DNA of 22,068 nt from an uncultured Granulicatella sp. (GTDB taxonomy: Bacteria > Bacillota > Bacilli > Lactobacillales > Aerococcaceae). Position 1 is the first letter of the stretch; the number at the start of each line of letters is the position of its first letter. The stretch covers positions 1-22,068 of the forward strand of contig CAKPVL010000022.1 in assembly GCA_934193545.1 (NCBI GenBank), written 5' to 3'. The position numbers and the translations under genes are program-made. This document shows, in pieces, positions 9,455 through 19,773 of the stretch. Under the pieces are notes generated by a model that saw nothing but the letters and a program-made list of their open reading frames with translations, did no database searches and was not told the origin of the DNA.

Positions 9455-9994
9455 TTATTTTTGGAAAGGCATTCCAAGTTGAGTTAATAATTCTTTTGCT
9501 TCTTCGTCTGTATTAGCTGTTGTTACGATAACAATATCCATACCACGAACTTTGTCTACGCGATCGTAGTCAATTTCTGGGAAGATTAATTGTTCTTTAA
9601 CACCTAATGTGTAGTTACCGCGTCCGTCAAAAGATTTTTTAGAAATCCCACGGAAGTCACGTACACGAGGTAATGAAACTGTTACTAACTTGTCTAAGAA
9701 GTCATACATACGTTCACCACGTAAAGTAACTTTAGTTCCGATTGGCATACCTTCACGTAAACGGAAACCAGCGATTGATTTCTTCGCAGTTGTTACAACT
9801 GGTTTTTGACCAGAGATTAATGTTAACTCTTCAACTGCTTTTTCTAAGTTTTTAGCGTTAGATGTTGCATCACCAACACCCATATTAATAACGATTTTTT
9901 CTACTTTTGGTACTTCCATAACTGATTTGTAGTTAAATTTTTCAATTAATGAAGGTACTACTTCGTTTTTGTATTTTGCATTTAAGCGATTCAT
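9455..9994 (-). CDS. rplE: 50S ribosomal protein L5
   Basis: 5S rRNA-binding protein of the central protuberance that touches the P-site tRNA and forms a bridge with S13. The 179 residues include [17 protein letters not shown] near 32, [16 protein letters not shown] at about 84-99, and the C-terminal [19 protein letters not shown]. The ATG at 9994 has AGGAGG ten bases upstream. Confidence 0.98.
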   Translation of the reverse strand: MNRLNAKYKNEVVPSLIEKFNYKSVMEVPKVEKIVINMGVGDATSNAKNLEKAVEELTLISGQKPVVTTAKKSIAGFRLREGMPIGTKVTLRGERMYDFLDKLVTVSLPRVRDFRGISKKSFDGRGNYTLGVKEQLIFPEIDYDRVDKVRGMDIVIVTTANTDEEAKELLTQLGMPFQK

Positions 9995-10026
9995 GCAGGA
10001 TGGTCCTCCTTCCTCAAATTACTGAA

Positions 10027-10329
10027 TTATGCTTTGTTACGACCTTTAGGTACGCGTACCTTTTCACCGTTTTCTACTTTAAAGCCTGTACGAGTTGCTT
10101 TACCTGTAGTTGGGTCTACGAACATTACGTTTGAAACATGAATTGGAGCTTCCACTTCAACGATTCCCCCTGTTTGGTTCGCTTGAGATGGTTTTTGATG
10201 TTTCTTAACAATGTTAACACCTTCAACGATTACACGGTCTTTTTTAGGAAAGCTCTTTAAGATTTTTCCTTCTTTACCTTTGTCTTTACCTGAGATTACT
10301 TTTACGATATCACCAGTTTTTACGTGCAT
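10027..10329 (-). CDS. rplX: 50S ribosomal protein L24
   Basis: Assembly-initiating large-subunit protein near the tunnel exit. The 100-residue product begins [20 protein letters not shown], the KOW motif that defines L24, and carries [12 protein letters not shown] and [12 protein letters not shown]. The ATG at 10329 follows an AGGAGG-type site by six to seven bases. It sits 30 nt after rplN. Confidence 0.98.
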   Translation of the reverse strand: MHVKTGDIVKVISGKDKGKEGKILKSFPKKDRVIVEGVNIVKKHQKPSQANQTGGIVEVEAPIHVSNVMFVDPTTGKATRTGFKVENGEKVRVPKGRNKA

Positions 10330-10359
10330 GTGTTACACCTCCTTCGATTTTGATGAGAA

Positions 10360-10743
<384 letters not shown>

Positions 10744-10766
10744 TCAAATGTATACACAATTTGAAA

Positions 10767-11033
10767 TTAAATAATTACTGCTTCTTCAACAATTTCAACT
10801 AAGCGGAAACGTTTTGTTTTTGACAATGGACGAGTTTCCATAATCTTAACAATGTCCCCAACTTTTGCTGAGTTATTTTCATCATGAGCTACAAATTTTT
10901 TCGTATATTTAACACGTTTACCGTAAGTTGAGTGACGTTTGTAAGTTTCGATTGCAACTACTAACGTTTTGTCCATCTTATCTGAAACAACGCGTCCTTG
11001 ATATACTTTACGTTGGTTACGTTCTACAGTCAT
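10767..11033 (-). CDS. rpsQ: 30S ribosomal protein S17
   Basis: Primary 16S rRNA-binding OB-fold protein. The 88-residue product reads [20 protein letters not shown], with the core [19 protein letters not shown] and a C-terminal [15 protein letters not shown]. An in-frame ATG at 11039 is only two bases from the AGGAGG site; the ATG at 11033 is eight bases from it, so the shorter form is preferred. It lies 24 nt after rpmC. Confidence 0.97.
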   Translation of the reverse strand: MTVERNQRKVYQGRVVSDKMDKTLVVAIETYKRHSTYGKRVKYTKKFVAHDENNSAKVGDIVKIMETRPLSKTKRFRLVEIVEEAVII

Positions 11034-11057
11034 GTTCATTGCCTCCTTTGCTGATGA

Positions 11058-11264
11058 TTATTTTTGCAATTCTTCTTGACGCAATGCAGTCTTGATACGC
11101 GCAATTTGTTTACGTACTTCACGAATGCGTGCTGTACCTTCTAATTGCCCAGTAGCAAGTTGGAATCGTAAGTTGAATAGTTCTTGTTTTAATTCATTTT
11201 CTTTTTCAACAAGTTCAGCAGTGGATAACCCTTTAAGTTCTTTCTTAAGTTCATTAACCTTCAT
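11058..11264 (-). CDS. rpmC: 50S ribosomal protein L29
   Basis: Helical-hairpin protein at the tunnel exit, part of the docking site for trigger factor and signal recognition particle. The 68-residue product starts [19 protein letters not shown] and has the family motif [15 protein letters not shown], with [14 protein letters not shown] near the end. The ATG at 11264 overlaps the rplP stop by 11 nt and has GGTGG eight bases upstream; the longer frame from 11279 would start without a usable site. Confidence 0.96.
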   Translation of the reverse strand: MKVNELKKELKGLSTAELVEKENELKQELFNLRFQLATGQLEGTARIREVRKQIARIKTALRQEELQK

Positions 11265-11688
11265 TCGATTCACCACCATTTTCTTCGCGTTTCACAAATT
11301 TTGTTTTAACTGGCAATTTGTGTGATGCCAAACGTAAAGCTTCGCGTGCTACTTCTTCTGATACGCCAGCGATTTCGAACATCACTTTACCGCGTTTAAC
11401 TGGTGCAACCCATCCTTCAGGTGCCCCTTTACCAGAACCCATACGAACCCCGATAGCTTTAGCTGTGTATGATTTGTGAGGGAAAATTTTAATCCATACT
11501 TTCCCACCACGTTTCATGTAACGTGTCATAGCGATACGTGCTGCTTCGATTTGACGGTTTGTAATCCAGTGAGATTCTGTTGCTTGTAAACCGTATGTAC
11601 CGAATACTACTTCTTTACCACCTTTAGCTTCCCCGCGCATTTTTCCACGGAACTCACGACGGTGTTTTACACGTTTAGGTACTAACAT
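11254..11688 (-). CDS. rplP: 50S ribosomal protein L16
   Basis: Large-subunit protein that positions the A-site and P-site tRNAs and is needed late in 50S assembly. The 144 residues begin [20 protein letters not shown] and include [21 protein letters not shown], residues around 45-63, and [15 protein letters not shown]. Evernimicin/avilamycin-type resistance changes map to this protein in other species, but nothing here looks altered. The gene starts two bases after the rpsC stop and its own stop lies inside rpmC. Confidence 0.98.
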   Translation of the reverse strand: MLVPKRVKHRREFRGKMRGEAKGGKEVVFGTYGLQATESHWITNRQIEAARIAMTRYMKRGGKVWIKIFPHKSYTAKAIGVRMGSGKGAPEGWVAPVKRGKVMFEIAGVSEEVAREALRLASHKLPVKTKFVKREENGGESNEG

Positions 11689-11690
11689 GA

Positions 11691-12353
11691 TTATTTCCCT
11701 CCTTTCTCAGAGTTTTTGTTCTTTCTTGTTGGTAATACTTCATCGCGGTAGATCCAAGTTTTAACACCTAATTTACCGTATGTTGTATCTGCTTCTTCCC
11801 ATGCGTAGTCAATGTCCGCACGTAATGTATGCAATGGAACTGTTCCTTCTGAATAGCTTTCAGAACGAGCGATATCGGCACCGTTTAAACGACCTGATAC
11901 CATTGTTTTGATTCCTTTAGCACCAGCGCGCATTGTACGTTGGATTGCTTGTTTTTGTGCACGACGGAAAGCGATACGACGTTCTAAGTCGCGAGCGATT
12001 CCTTCAGCAACTAATTTAGCATCTAAATCAGGTTTTTTGATTTCAACAATGTTGATGTGAACTCGTTTACCTGTTAGTTTGTTTAAGTTTGTACGTAATT
12101 TATCTACTTCAGATCCACCTTTACCAATTACCATACCTGGTTTAGCTGTGTGGATTGAAACATTAACACGATTAGCAGCACGTTCAATTTCAATTGTTGA
12201 AACGCTAGCTTCGTTTAATTGTTTACGGATATAATCACGGATTTTTAAATCTTCATGTAAGAATTCTGCGAAATCTTTTTCTGCGTACCATTTTGAATCC
12301 CAGTCACGGATGATTCCGACACGCATTCCTAATGGATGAATTTTTTGACCCAC
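11691..12353 (-). CDS. rpsC: 30S ribosomal protein S3
   Basis: Small-subunit head protein that with S4 and S5 lines the mRNA entry tunnel. The 220-residue product starts [20 protein letters not shown], has the KH domain with the [14 protein letters not shown] loop at about 72-86, and a C-terminal domain with [19 protein letters not shown]. The start is GTG at 12353, three bases after the rplV stop, with AAGGAGGG seven bases upstream inside the rplV end. Confidence 0.98.
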   Translation of the reverse strand: MGQKIHPLGMRVGIIRDWDSKWYAEKDFAEFLHEDLKIRDYIRKQLNEASVSTIEIERAANRVNVSIHTAKPGMVIGKGGSEVDKLRTNLNKLTGKRVHINIVEIKKPDLDAKLVAEGIARDLERRIAFRRAQKQAIQRTMRAGAKGIKTMVSGRLNGADIARSESYSEGTVPLHTLRADIDYAWEEADTTYGKLGVKTWIYRDEVLPTRKNKNSEKGGK

Positions 12354-12356
12354 TGA

Positions 12357-12713
12357 TTATCCCTCCTTCTTCTCTGATACCACTACAGTGATGTGGCTTG
12401 TGCGTTTTAAGATTTGTGAAGCTGAACCTTTAGCACGTGGACGGAAACGTTTCATAGTTGGTCCTTCGTTCACGTAAGCTTCACTTACATATAAGTTTTC
12501 AACATCTAAGTCGAAATTGTGTTCAGCGTTAGCAATTGCAGACATTAAAACTTTTTCTACGATTGGTGATGCAGAACGTGGTGTAAATTTCAAGATTGAA
12601 ATTGCGTCACCGATTTTTTTACCTCTAATTAGATCGACAACAAGACGAGCTTTACGAGGTGCAATACGAACTGTTTTAGCAACTGCTTTTGCAGATGTGA
12701 TTTGTTCTGACAT
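12357..12713 (-). CDS. rplV: 50S ribosomal protein L22
   Basis: Large-subunit protein whose beta-hairpin lines the nascent-peptide tunnel near the macrolide site. The 118 residues begin [20 protein letters not shown] and include [17 protein letters not shown], the tunnel hairpin region [17 protein letters not shown] (about 83-99), and [13 protein letters not shown]. No hairpin deletion or duplication of the sort linked to macrolide resistance is seen. Located 19 nt after rpsS. Confidence 0.98.
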   Translation of the reverse strand: MSEQITSAKAVAKTVRIAPRKARLVVDLIRGKKIGDAISILKFTPRSASPIVEKVLMSAIANAEHNFDLDVENLYVSEAYVNEGPTMKRFRPRAKGSASQILKRTSHITVVVSEKKEG

Positions 12714-12732
12714 TTTTCAAGTCCTCCCCTCG

Positions 12733-13014
12733 TTATTTGCGTTTAGATTTCTTATCGTCATTCACGTGACCACGGTAAGTTCTTGTTGGTGCGAATTCAC
12801 CTAATTTGTGACCTACCATGTCTTCTTGAATATATACTGGAACATGTTTTCTGCCGTCATATACAGCAATTGTTTGTCCAACAAAGTTTGGGAAAATTGT
12901 TGAACGACGTGACCAAGTTTTGATCACAACTTTTTTGTCGCTACCTTGAGCAGCTTCAACCTTTTTCATCAAATGATCATCGACGAAAGGTCCTTTTTTC
13001 AAACTACGACCCAT
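12733..13014 (-). CDS. rpsS: 30S ribosomal protein S19
   Basis: Small-subunit head protein that pairs with S13 and contacts the A-site tRNA. The 93-residue product starts [19 protein letters not shown], with the conserved [21 protein letters not shown] and [16 protein letters not shown]. The ATG at 13014 has AGGAGG nine bases upstream. A 54-nt gap separates it from rplB, without a clear terminator or promoter. Confidence 0.98.
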   Translation of the reverse strand: MGRSLKKGPFVDDHLMKKVEAAQGSDKKVVIKTWSRRSTIFPNFVGQTIAVYDGRKHVPVYIQEDMVGHKLGEFAPTRTYRGHVNDDKKSKRK

Positions 13015-13068
13015 TACGGAAATCCTCCTTCCAGAATTTTAATAGAATCAGATTTGTTATCTAGTTAA

Positions 13069-13899
13069 TTATTTTTTACGACCACGAACAATAAGCTTGT
13101 TAGAACGAGCTTTCTTGCTACGAGTTTTGTATCCAAGAGCTGGTTTACCCCATGGAGATACTGGTGTTGGACGTCCGATAGGAGCGCGACCTTCACCACC
13201 ACCGTGTGGGTGATCGTTAGGGTTCATTACAGAACCACGAACTGTTGGGCGTTTACGTTTCCAACGAGAACGTCCTGCTTTACCGAAGTTAATTAATTCG
13301 TGTTGTTCGTTACCAACAGTACCGATTGTTGCACGGCAAGTTGAAAGAATCATACGAACTTCACCTGAGTTCAAACGAACTAAAGTGTATTTACCTTCTT
13401 GACCAAGTACTTGTGCACTTGTACCAGCTGAACGAACTAATTGTCCACCTTTGCCTGGTTTTGTTTCAATGTTGTGGATTACAGTACCCACTGGGATGTT
13501 TGCTAATGGTAAAGCATTACCTACTTTAATATCAGCATTTTCTCCTGATTCGATACGTTGTCCTACTTGTAAACCTTTTGGAGCAATGATATATGCTTTA
13601 ATACCATCTACATAGTGAATTAATGCAATGTTTGCTGTACGGTTTGGATCGTACTCGATTGAGTGAACTACACCTTCAACGTTATCTTTGTTACGTTTGA
13701 AGTCGATCACACGGTAAGCACGTTTGTGTCCGCCACCTTGGTGACGTACAGTGATTTTACCTTGGCTGTTACGACCAGCGTTGTTTTTTGATGATTCCAA
13801 CAAAGTTTTTTCTGGTGTTGACTTTGTGATTTCGCTGAAGTCATAACCTGTCATATTACGACGGCCGTTTGAGGTTGGATTATATTTTTTAATCGCCAC
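13069..13899 (-). CDS. rplB: 50S ribosomal protein L2
   Basis: Large, highly conserved protein needed for subunit association and peptidyl transferase centre assembly. The 276 residues include [20 protein letters not shown] at about 52-71, [19 protein letters not shown], and the signature [20 protein letters not shown] near residues 222-241, whose histidine is functionally important. The start is GTG at 13899 with AGGAGG eight bases upstream. Confidence 0.98.
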   Translation of the reverse strand: MAIKKYNPTSNGRRNMTGYDFSEITKSTPEKTLLESSKNNAGRNSQGKITVRHQGGGHKRAYRVIDFKRNKDNVEGVVHSIEYDPNRTANIALIHYVDGIKAYIIAPKGLQVGQRIESGENADIKVGNALPLANIPVGTVIHNIETKPGKGGQLVRSAGTSAQVLGQEGKYTLVRLNSGEVRMILSTCRATIGTVGNEQHELINFGKAGRSRWKRKRPTVRGSVMNPNDHPHGGGEGRAPIGRPTPVSPWGKPALGYKTRSKKARSNKLIVRGRKK

Positions 13900-13943
13900 G
13901 TCTATTTCCTCCTATTATTATAGTAGTTTTTTCTTTCTGAAGA

Positions 13944-14234
13944 TTAAGCTTCTTCAGCGAATAATTGAATATCTTTTGAATCTTTTGTAAGCTTCACAAT
14001 TGCTTTACGACGTTTGTTAGTGTAACCACCGTAGCGGCCAACACGTTTGAATTTAGCACGTACATTTAAGATGTTAACTTTTTCAACTTTAACACCAAAA
14101 ATTTCTTCTACGGCTTGACGTACTTGAATTTTGTTAGCACGTACATCAACTTCAAAAGTGTATTTCTTTTCGTCAGTAGCAAGCATTGAAGCTTCAGTAA
14201 TGATAGGGCGTTTGATTACGTCACGTGCATCCAT
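13944..14234 (-). CDS. rplW: 50S ribosomal protein L23
   Basis: Tunnel-exit protein that docks trigger factor, signal recognition particle and SecYEG. The 96-residue product starts [19 protein letters not shown] and includes [20 protein letters not shown] and [18 protein letters not shown]. The conserved docking glutamate is E55 in the [10 protein letters not shown] stretch by position. Its ATG overlaps the rplD stop by one base (TAATG), implying coupled translation. Confidence 0.98.
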   Translation of the reverse strand: MDARDVIKRPIITEASMLATDEKKYTFEVDVRANKIQVRQAVEEIFGVKVEKVNILNVRAKFKRVGRYGGYTNKRRKAIVKLTKDSKDIQLFAEEA

Positions 14235-14857
14235 TATTGAAGTCCCTCCTCTACTTTAGAAAGAGCTGCTTTAGTGATTAATAATTTGTCGTTGTTTACA
14301 ACGTCTAATACTGTAACATCTGTTTCGTCAACGATTGTAACGTTTGGAATGTTACGAGCTGCTAATAATGCGAAATCGTTTGAAGATTCTACAACTACTA
14401 ACACTTTTGTATCAACGTTCAAGTTAGACAATACTTGTGCAAACTCTTTTGTTTTTGGTGCGTCAAATTGTAATGCTTCCACTACAACAAGCTTGTTATC
14501 CAATACTTTTTGTGATAATACTGATTTAATCGCTAAGCGACGTACTTTTTTAGGTAATTTGTAACTATATGAACGAGGTGTTGGTCCGAATACAATACCT
14601 CCGCCACGCCATTGTGGTGAACGGATTGATCCTTGACGAGCACGACCAGTTCCTTTTTGGCGCCATGGTTTACGGCCGCCTCCGCTTACTGCACTACGGT
14701 TTTTAACAGCGTGTGTTCCTTGACGTAATGAAGCGCGTTGCATGATTACTGCGTCGAATACTACATTTTCGTTTGGTTCAATTCCGAAGATTTCTGAGTT
14801 TAATTCGATTTCTCCGTTTGTTGTTCCATCTTGTTTAAATAATGTAACTTTTGTCAT
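14234..14857 (-). CDS. rplD: 50S ribosomal protein L4
   Basis: Large-subunit protein whose extended loop narrows the peptide tunnel opposite L22; in gamma-proteobacteria it also represses its own operon. The 207 residues start [19 protein letters not shown], with the loop [20 protein letters not shown] at about 53-72 and [19 protein letters not shown]. The WRQKGTG region, where macrolide or linezolid changes are known in other species, looks wild-type. Whether L4 controls the S10 leader upstream here is open. Confidence 0.98.
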   Translation of the reverse strand: MTKVTLFKQDGTTNGEIELNSEIFGIEPNENVVFDAVIMQRASLRQGTHAVKNRSAVSGGGRKPWRQKGTGRARQGSIRSPQWRGGGIVFGPTPRSYSYKLPKKVRRLAIKSVLSQKVLDNKLVVVEALQFDAPKTKEFAQVLSNLNVDTKVLVVVESSNDFALLAARNIPNVTIVDETDVTVLDVVNNDKLLITKAALSKVEEGLQ

Positions 14858-14882
14858 TCTCTCGTTCCTCCTTCCCTATTTA

Positions 14883-15515
14883 TTATTTAGATTTAATTGC
14901 TGTTTTAATTTCTACTAATGATTTCTTAGATCCAGGTACGTTACCTTTGATTAAGATTACATTGCGTTCTGCATCAACTTTCACTACTTCTAAGTTTTGA
15001 ATAGTGATACGGTCGCCACCCATTTGTCCAGGTAATGCTTTACCTTTGAAAACGCGTGATGGGAATGATGCTCCACCCATTGAACCAGGACGACGGTGGT
15101 AACGAGAACCGTGAGCCATTGGTCCGCGAGATTGTCCATGACGTTTGATAGCACCTTGGAAACCTTTCCCTTTAGATGTACCTGTTACGTCAACGATGTC
15201 TCCTGCTTTGAATACATCAACTGTAATTTCTTGTCCTACTTCGTACTCGCTAAGCTCGACATTGTTGAATTCACGAATGAAGCGCTTAGGAGTAGCATTT
15301 GCTTTTGCTACATGACCTTTAGCAGGGCGATTTGATAAAACTTCACGTAAGTCGTCGAAACCTAATTGAACAGCTTCGTAACCGTCGTTTTCGATTGTTT
15401 TTAATTGAAGAACAACGTTTGGAGTTACTTCAACTACTGTTACAGGAATAAGTTCACCTGCTTCTGTAAAGTATTGAGTCATCCCTACTTTTTTGCCTAA
15501 GATTCCTTTGGTCAT
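14883..15515 (-). CDS. rplC: 50S ribosomal protein L3
   Basis: Primary 23S rRNA-binding protein with a loop reaching the peptidyl transferase centre. The 210 residues start [20 protein letters not shown]; the loop near residues 128-160 contains [17 protein letters not shown], where methylated glutamine and drug-resistance changes occur in relatives, with no deviation seen. The ATG at 15515 follows a GGAGGTG site; the gene lies 25 nt after rpsJ. Confidence 0.98.
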   Translation of the reverse strand: MTKGILGKKVGMTQYFTEAGELIPVTVVEVTPNVVLQLKTIENDGYEAVQLGFDDLREVLSNRPAKGHVAKANATPKRFIREFNNVELSEYEVGQEITVDVFKAGDIVDVTGTSKGKGFQGAIKRHGQSRGPMAHGSRYHRRPGSMGGASFPSRVFKGKALPGQMGGDRITIQNLEVVKVDAERNVILIKGNVPGSKKSLVEIKTAIKSK

Positions 15516-15540
15516 GGTTACACCTCCATTTTTCTATTTA

Positions 15541-15849
15541 TTATAATTTGATTTCGATGTCAACGCCGCTTGGTAAATCAAGCTTCATTAAGGCATCAAC
15601 AGTTTTTGGCGTTGGATTAACGATGTCGATCAAACGCTTGTGTGTACGCATTTCAAATTGTTCGCGAGAATCTTTATATTTGTGAGTCGCACGAATAACT
15701 GTGTAAAGCGATCTTTCTGTTGGCAATGGAATTGGACCAGCTACGCTAGCACCAGTTCTTTTTGCTGTTTCTACGATTTTTTCCGCTGATTGATCAAGCG
15801 CACGGTGTTCGTAAGCTTTCAAACGGATACGGATTTTTTGTTTTGCCAT
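15541..15849 (-). CDS. rpsJ: 30S ribosomal protein S10
   Basis: Small-subunit head protein and NusE, the elongation factor that binds NusB and NusG in antitermination and transcription-translation coupling. The 102-residue product reads [20 protein letters not shown] at the start and ends [14 protein letters not shown]. The ATG at 15849 has AAGGAGG seven bases upstream. The frame stays open upstream to an ATG at 15957, giving a possible 36-residue extension (see findings), but the family length supports 15849. Residues near 50-60 ([20 protein letters not shown]), where tigecycline resistance mutations arise, look ordinary. First gene of the S10-spc-alpha cluster. Confidence 0.98.
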   Translation of the reverse strand: MAKQKIRIRLKAYEHRALDQSAEKIVETAKRTGASVAGPIPLPTERSLYTVIRATHKYKDSREQFEMRTHKRLIDIVNPTPKTVDALMKLDLPSGVDIEIKL

Positions 15850-16020
15850 TGTCTTTCCTCCTTCGTCTAATGTTGTCATAAGACTAGCTCCACGCGAATT
15901 TCCGACTTGACCCTTTCGTGGCAAAGCGTCCGGGCGTGTCGCAACCTCTCGTTTCATAGCTCCCCTTCTTATTTTAAGAGGGGGTATGCTGCTTTAGAAT
16001 TTACATTCCTCTGCGGCACT
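15850..16020 (-). promoter_or_regulatory. Structured 5' leader of the S10 operon
   Basis: About 170 nt separate the predicted transcription start from the rpsJ start. Visible hairpins on the minus strand: CCCC-C-TCTT/AAGA-A-GGGG (plus 15962-15984, eight pairs and one mismatch), and a CCAC...GTGG pairing with a long loop between about 15888 and 15922. It is more GC-rich than other spacers here. Ribosomal-protein autoregulation through such leaders is common in general; which protein would act here cannot be told from the sequence. Confidence 0.5.
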
Positions 16021-16026
16021 TTTAAT

Positions 16027-16055
16027 AGTATACAAGATTCTTTTTTTGATTGCAA
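16027..16055 (-). promoter_or_regulatory. Promoter of the S10-spc-alpha operon
   Basis: Minus strand: -35 TTGCAA at 16055-16050, a 17-nt spacer rich in A, and -10 TATACT at 16032-16027. The predicted start is near 16020. It lies after the tuf terminator and is the only good match in the gap. Confidence 0.8.
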
Positions 16056-16221
16056 GCGAAAACCGTTGATTTAACAACATTTATTTATGCACACGCGCCC
16101 GTGTGTTCCATTTTGTTTTAAACCCTTTACAAACGTTGTTATATCAACGTTTTTGGCATTTTGCTTTGTTTTTTGTTTTTCGCTTTCAATTGTCTGACAT
16201 TTTAATTTAAAAAATTTTAAT
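16056..16221. other. Spacer between tuf terminator and S10 promoter with inverted repeats
   Basis: No convincing gene. It contains a CACACG/CGTGTG hairpin with a 4-nt loop (16090-16105), a perfect inverted repeat AACGTTG-TTATAT-CAACGTT (16132-16151), and a near copy of that site in reverse orientation at 16064-16078. The last site ends 8 bp upstream of the -35 box, where an activator could bind. The rest is T-rich on the plus strand. Confidence 0.6.
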
Positions 16222-16253
16222 AAAAAAAAGACTATCCAAAATTGGATAGTCTT
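16222..16253 (-). terminator. Intrinsic terminator of tuf
   Basis: A perfect 10-bp stem AAGACTATCC/GGATAGTCTT with a 6-nt loop (16228-16253), followed on the minus strand by an unbroken T tract. It begins 21 nt after the tuf stop codon. A textbook rho-independent terminator. Confidence 0.95.
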
Positions 16254-16274
16254 GAAAATCATTTTTAAGAAAAA

Positions 16275-17462
16275 TTATTTTTCGATAGAAGCTACTGAAC
16301 CAGCACCTACTGTACGTCCACCTTCACGGATAGAGAATTTAGTACCGTTTTCGATAGCAACTGGGTGAATTAATTCAACTTCCATAGTTACGTTGTCACC
16401 AGGCATTACCATTTCAACGCCTTCTGGTAACAAGCAAACACCAGTGATGTCTGTTGTACGGAAGTAGAATTGAGGACGGTAGTTTGTGAAGAATGGAGTG
16501 TGACGTCCACCTTCTTCTTTAGTTAATACGTAAACTTCAGCTTTGAATTTAGTATGTGGAGTGATTGTTCCTGGTTTAGCAAGAACTTGTCCACGTTCGA
16601 TGTTGTCACGTGTAACACCACGTAATAATGTACCAATGTTATCCCCTGCTTCAGCATAGTCTAACAATTTACGGAACATTTCAACACCTGTAACAGTTGT
16701 TTTAGAAGTTTCTTCTGAAATACCAACGATTTCAACTTCGTCACCAACACGAACTTGTCCACGTTCAACACGACCTGTAGCAACAGTACCACGACCTGTG
16801 ATTGAGAACACGTCTTCGACTGGCATCATGAATGGTTTGTCAACGTCACGTTCTGGAGTTGGGATGTATTCGTCAACTGCAGCCATTAATTCTAAGATTT
16901 TTTCTTCGTATGAAGCGTCGCCTTCTAAAGCGCGTAAAGCAGAACCTGCAACAACTGGAGTGTCATCGCCTGGGAAATCGTATTCTGATAATAAGTCACG
17001 AACTTCCATTTCTACTAATTCTAATAATTCTTCATCGTCAACCATGTCAACTTTGTTTAAGAATACAACGATGTAAGGAACACCTACTTGACGTGATAAT
17101 AAGATGTGTTCACGTGTTTGTGGCATTGGGCCGTCAGCTGCAGATACTACTAAGATAGCACCGTCCATTTGAGCAGCACCAGTGATCATGTTTTTAACGT
17201 AGTCCGCGTGTCCTGGGCAGTCAACGTGAGCGTAGTGACGAGTGTCAGTTTCGTACTCAACGTGAGCTGTGTTGATTGTGATACCACGTTCGCGTTCTTC
17301 TGGAGCTTTATCGATTGAACCGTAATCTTGAGCTTGCGCGAAACCTTTCTTAGCTAATACAGTTGTAATAGCAGCAGTTAATGTTGTTTTACCGTGGTCA
17401 ACGTGGCCGATTGTACCAATGTTAACGTGTGGTTTTGAACGGTCAAATTTTTCTTTTGCCAT
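16275..17462 (-). CDS. tuf: Translation elongation factor Tu
   Basis: GTPase that delivers aminoacyl-tRNA to the ribosome. The 395 residues are standard. GTP-binding motifs: GHVDHGKT at 19-26, [12 protein letters not shown] (switch I), DCPGHADY (switch II), NKVD and SAL. Domains 2 and 3 follow, with [16 protein letters not shown] and the C-terminal [15 protein letters not shown]. It is one of the most highly expressed genes and here has its own extended -10 promoter, an AGGAGG site and its own terminator, so it can be expressed apart from fusA and from the S10 genes. Confidence 0.99.
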   Translation of the reverse strand: MAKEKFDRSKPHVNIGTIGHVDHGKTTLTAAITTVLAKKGFAQAQDYGSIDKAPEERERGITINTAHVEYETDTRHYAHVDCPGHADYVKNMITGAAQMDGAILVVSAADGPMPQTREHILLSRQVGVPYIVVFLNKVDMVDDEELLELVEMEVRDLLSEYDFPGDDTPVVAGSALRALEGDASYEEKILELMAAVDEYIPTPERDVDKPFMMPVEDVFSITGRGTVATGRVERGQVRVGDEVEIVGISEETSKTTVTGVEMFRKLLDYAEAGDNIGTLLRGVTRDNIERGQVLAKPGTITPHTKFKAEVYVLTKEEGGRHTPFFTNYRPQFYFRTTDITGVCLLPEGVEMVMPGDNVTMEVELIHPVAIENGTKFSIREGGRTVGAGSVASIEK

Positions 17463-17524
17463 TTAAATGATTCCTCCTAATAATTGAGTTTTGTTAGATT
17501 CTATAACAGTATCTACCGATTGTA

Positions 17525-17554
17525 ATTATACCAAAGAACTCTCTTAAAAATCAA
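17525..17554 (-). promoter_or_regulatory. Promoter of tuf
   Basis: Minus strand: -35 TTGATT at 17554-17549, an 18-nt spacer, and a perfect -10 TATAAT at 17530-17525 preceded by TGG (extended -10). The start should fall near 17518, giving a leader of about 55 nt. The -35 box lies within the T tract of the fusA terminator. Confidence 0.8.
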
Positions 17555-17577
17555 CTGGTTATGACTGACATAACCAG
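17546..17577 (-). terminator. Intrinsic terminator after fusA
   Basis: A perfect 9-bp stem CTGGTTATG/CATAACCAG with a 5-nt loop (17555-17577), followed on the minus strand by TTGATTTTT. It starts 38 nt after the fusA stop and separates the str operon from tuf. Confidence 0.85.
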
Positions 17578-17614
17578 CCGATTCAGTTCATTTGATAGGA
17601 TGCAGTGCTAGAGA

Positions 17615-19702
17615 TTATTCTCCGTTACCGCCGTTTTTCTTAATGATTTCTTCTGCAATGCTCTTAGGAACATCTTCATAGTGGTCAAATGTCATACTGA
17701 AAGTACCACGACCTTGTGTTGCAGAACGTAATGTAGTTGCGTAACCGAACATTTCTGATAAAGGAATCATACCTTTAACGATTTGTGCGTTACCACGAAC
17801 TTCAGAACCTTCAACACGTCCACGACGAGCGTTAACGTGTCCCATTACATCTCCGAAGTATTCTTCAGGAACTGTAATTTCAACAGCCATCATAGGTTCT
17901 AAGATAGCAGGTTGAGCTTTCTTAGCAGCAGCTTTCAATGCCATAGAAGCGGCAACTTTGAAGGCTGTTTCAGATGAATCGACATCATGGTATGATCCAT
18001 CGTAAAGTTTAGCTTTGATGTCAACTAATGGATAACCAGCTAATACCCCGTTTTCCATAGCGTCTTTCAATCCAGCTTCAACTGCAGGGATGTATTCACG
18101 AGGAACTACCCCACCGACAATAGCGTTTTCGAATTCGAATCCAGCACCTTCTTCGTTAGGAGTAAATTCAATCCATACGTGACCGTATTGACCTTTACCA
18201 CCTGATTGACGAACGAATTTACCTTCAGCTTGTGTAGAAGCACGGAATGTTTCACGGTAAGATACTTGAGGAGCACCTACGTTAGCTTCTACTTTGAACT
18301 CACGACGCATACGGTCAACGATGATATCCAAGTGTAACTCACCCATACCAGCGATAACTGTTTCACCAGTTTCTTGGTTAGTGTAAGCACGGAATGTTGG
18401 ATCTTCTTCTGCAAGTTTTTGTAAAGCAATACCCATTTTATCTTGGTCAGCTTTTGATTTAGGTTCAATAGCAACCTCGATAACTGGATCAGGGAATTCC
18501 ATTGATTCTAAGATAACTTCAGCTTTTTCGTCACATAATGTGTCCCCTGTAGTTGTATCTTTAAGACCAACTGCAGCAGCGATGTCTCCTGAGAATACTT
18601 CTGGAATTTCTTGACGAGAGTTCGCGTGCATTTGTAGGATACGTCCTACACGTTCACGTTTACCTTTCGTTGAGTTCTTAACGTATGAACCTGATTGTAA
18701 AGTACCAGAGTACACACGGAAGAATGTTAAACGACCTACGAATGGGTCAGTCATAACTTTGAAGGCCAATGCTGAGAATGGTTCTTCATCAGATGAATGA
18801 CGTTCTACTTCTTGGTCTGTGTTAGGGTCTACCCCTTTAATTGAAGGAACATCTAATGGAGATGGTAAGTAGTCAACTACTGCATCTAACATTAATTGTA
18901 CCCCTTTGTTTTTGAAGGCAGAACCACATAATACAGGGTAGAATTCTACCGCACATGTAGCTTTACGGATAGCTGCTTTTAATTCAGCTTCTGAAATTTC
19001 GTCACCTTCTAAATAGCGTTCCATTAATTCTTCATCAGTTTCAGCAACTGCTTCAACTAATTTTTCACGCCATTCTTCAGCTAAATCTTGTAAATCTTCA
19101 GGGATATCTGTTTCTTGGATATCTGTACCTAAGTCATTTGTATAGATTTCAGCTTTCATTTTGATTAAGTCAATGATACCAGTGAAGTTGTCTTCAGCTC
19201 CGATTGGTAATTGAATTGGGTGTGCATTTGCTTGTAAACGTTCGTGGATTGTACGTACTGAATATAAGAAGTCAGCACCGATTTTATCCATTTTGTTTGC
19301 AAATACGATACGTGGAACTCCGTATGTTGTAGCTTGACGCCATACAGTTTCTGTTTGAGGTTCTACCCCAGATTGAGCATCAAGTACAGCTACCGCACCA
19401 TCTAATACACGTAGAGAACGTTCTACTTCAACTGTGAAGTCCACGTGCCCTGGAGTGTCGATGATGTTGATACGGTGACCTTTCCATTGTGCTGTTGTAG
19501 CAGCTGATGTAATAGTGATACCACGTTCTTGTTCTTGTTCCATCCAGTCCATTTGTGAAGCTCCTTCGTGAGTTTCACCAATTTTGTGGATTTTACCAGT
19601 GTAATAAAGTACACGCTCAGTCGTTGTAGTTTTACCTGCATCGATGTGGGCCATGATACCAATATTACGAGTATTTTCAAGAGAGAATTCTCTTTTTGCC
19701 AT
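17615..19702 (-). CDS. fusA: Translation elongation factor G
   Basis: GTPase that drives translocation and, with RRF, ribosome recycling. The 695 residues are full length. Domain I carries [13 protein letters not shown] at about 17-29, [20 protein letters not shown] and NKMDKIGAD; domains II-V follow, with [13 protein letters not shown] in domain IV and the C-terminal [16 protein letters not shown] in domain V. The ATG at 19702 has AAAGAGGTG ten bases upstream. It lies 71 nt after rpsG, in the classic rpsL-rpsG-fusA order. Residues that change in fusidic acid resistance were not checked one by one. Confidence 0.99.
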   Translation of the reverse strand: MAKREFSLENTRNIGIMAHIDAGKTTTTERVLYYTGKIHKIGETHEGASQMDWMEQEQERGITITSAATTAQWKGHRINIIDTPGHVDFTVEVERSLRVLDGAVAVLDAQSGVEPQTETVWRQATTYGVPRIVFANKMDKIGADFLYSVRTIHERLQANAHPIQLPIGAEDNFTGIIDLIKMKAEIYTNDLGTDIQETDIPEDLQDLAEEWREKLVEAVAETDEELMERYLEGDEISEAELKAAIRKATCAVEFYPVLCGSAFKNKGVQLMLDAVVDYLPSPLDVPSIKGVDPNTDQEVERHSSDEEPFSALAFKVMTDPFVGRLTFFRVYSGTLQSGSYVKNSTKGKRERVGRILQMHANSRQEIPEVFSGDIAAAVGLKDTTTGDTLCDEKAEVILESMEFPDPVIEVAIEPKSKADQDKMGIALQKLAEEDPTFRAYTNQETGETVIAGMGELHLDIIVDRMRREFKVEANVGAPQVSYRETFRASTQAEGKFVRQSGGKGQYGHVWIEFTPNEEGAGFEFENAIVGGVVPREYIPAVEAGLKDAMENGVLAGYPLVDIKAKLYDGSYHDVDSSETAFKVAASMALKAAAKKAQPAILEPMMAVEITVPEEYFGDVMGHVNARRGRVEGSEVRGNAQIVKGMIPLSEMFGYATTLRSATQGRGTFSMTFDHYEDVPKSIAEEIIKKNGGNGE

Positions 19703-19773
19703 CTTCGTTCTACACCTCTTTCTATATTTCTAACAATAAGTGAGACCAAAAAGGTTGAAAAACCTTTTTAATC

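Noticed and set aside
16071..16262. A 63-codon minus-strand ORF between tuf and rpsJ
   Set aside because: Its first codons are the tuf terminator hairpin itself, there is no suitable ribosome binding site, and the composition is that of T-rich spacer. It also runs through the inverted repeats.
18289..19749. Minus-strand ORFs in other frames inside fusA (61 and 108 codons)
   Set aside because: They lie wholly or mostly within the EF-G gene in another frame, without family resemblance or a ribosome binding site of their own.
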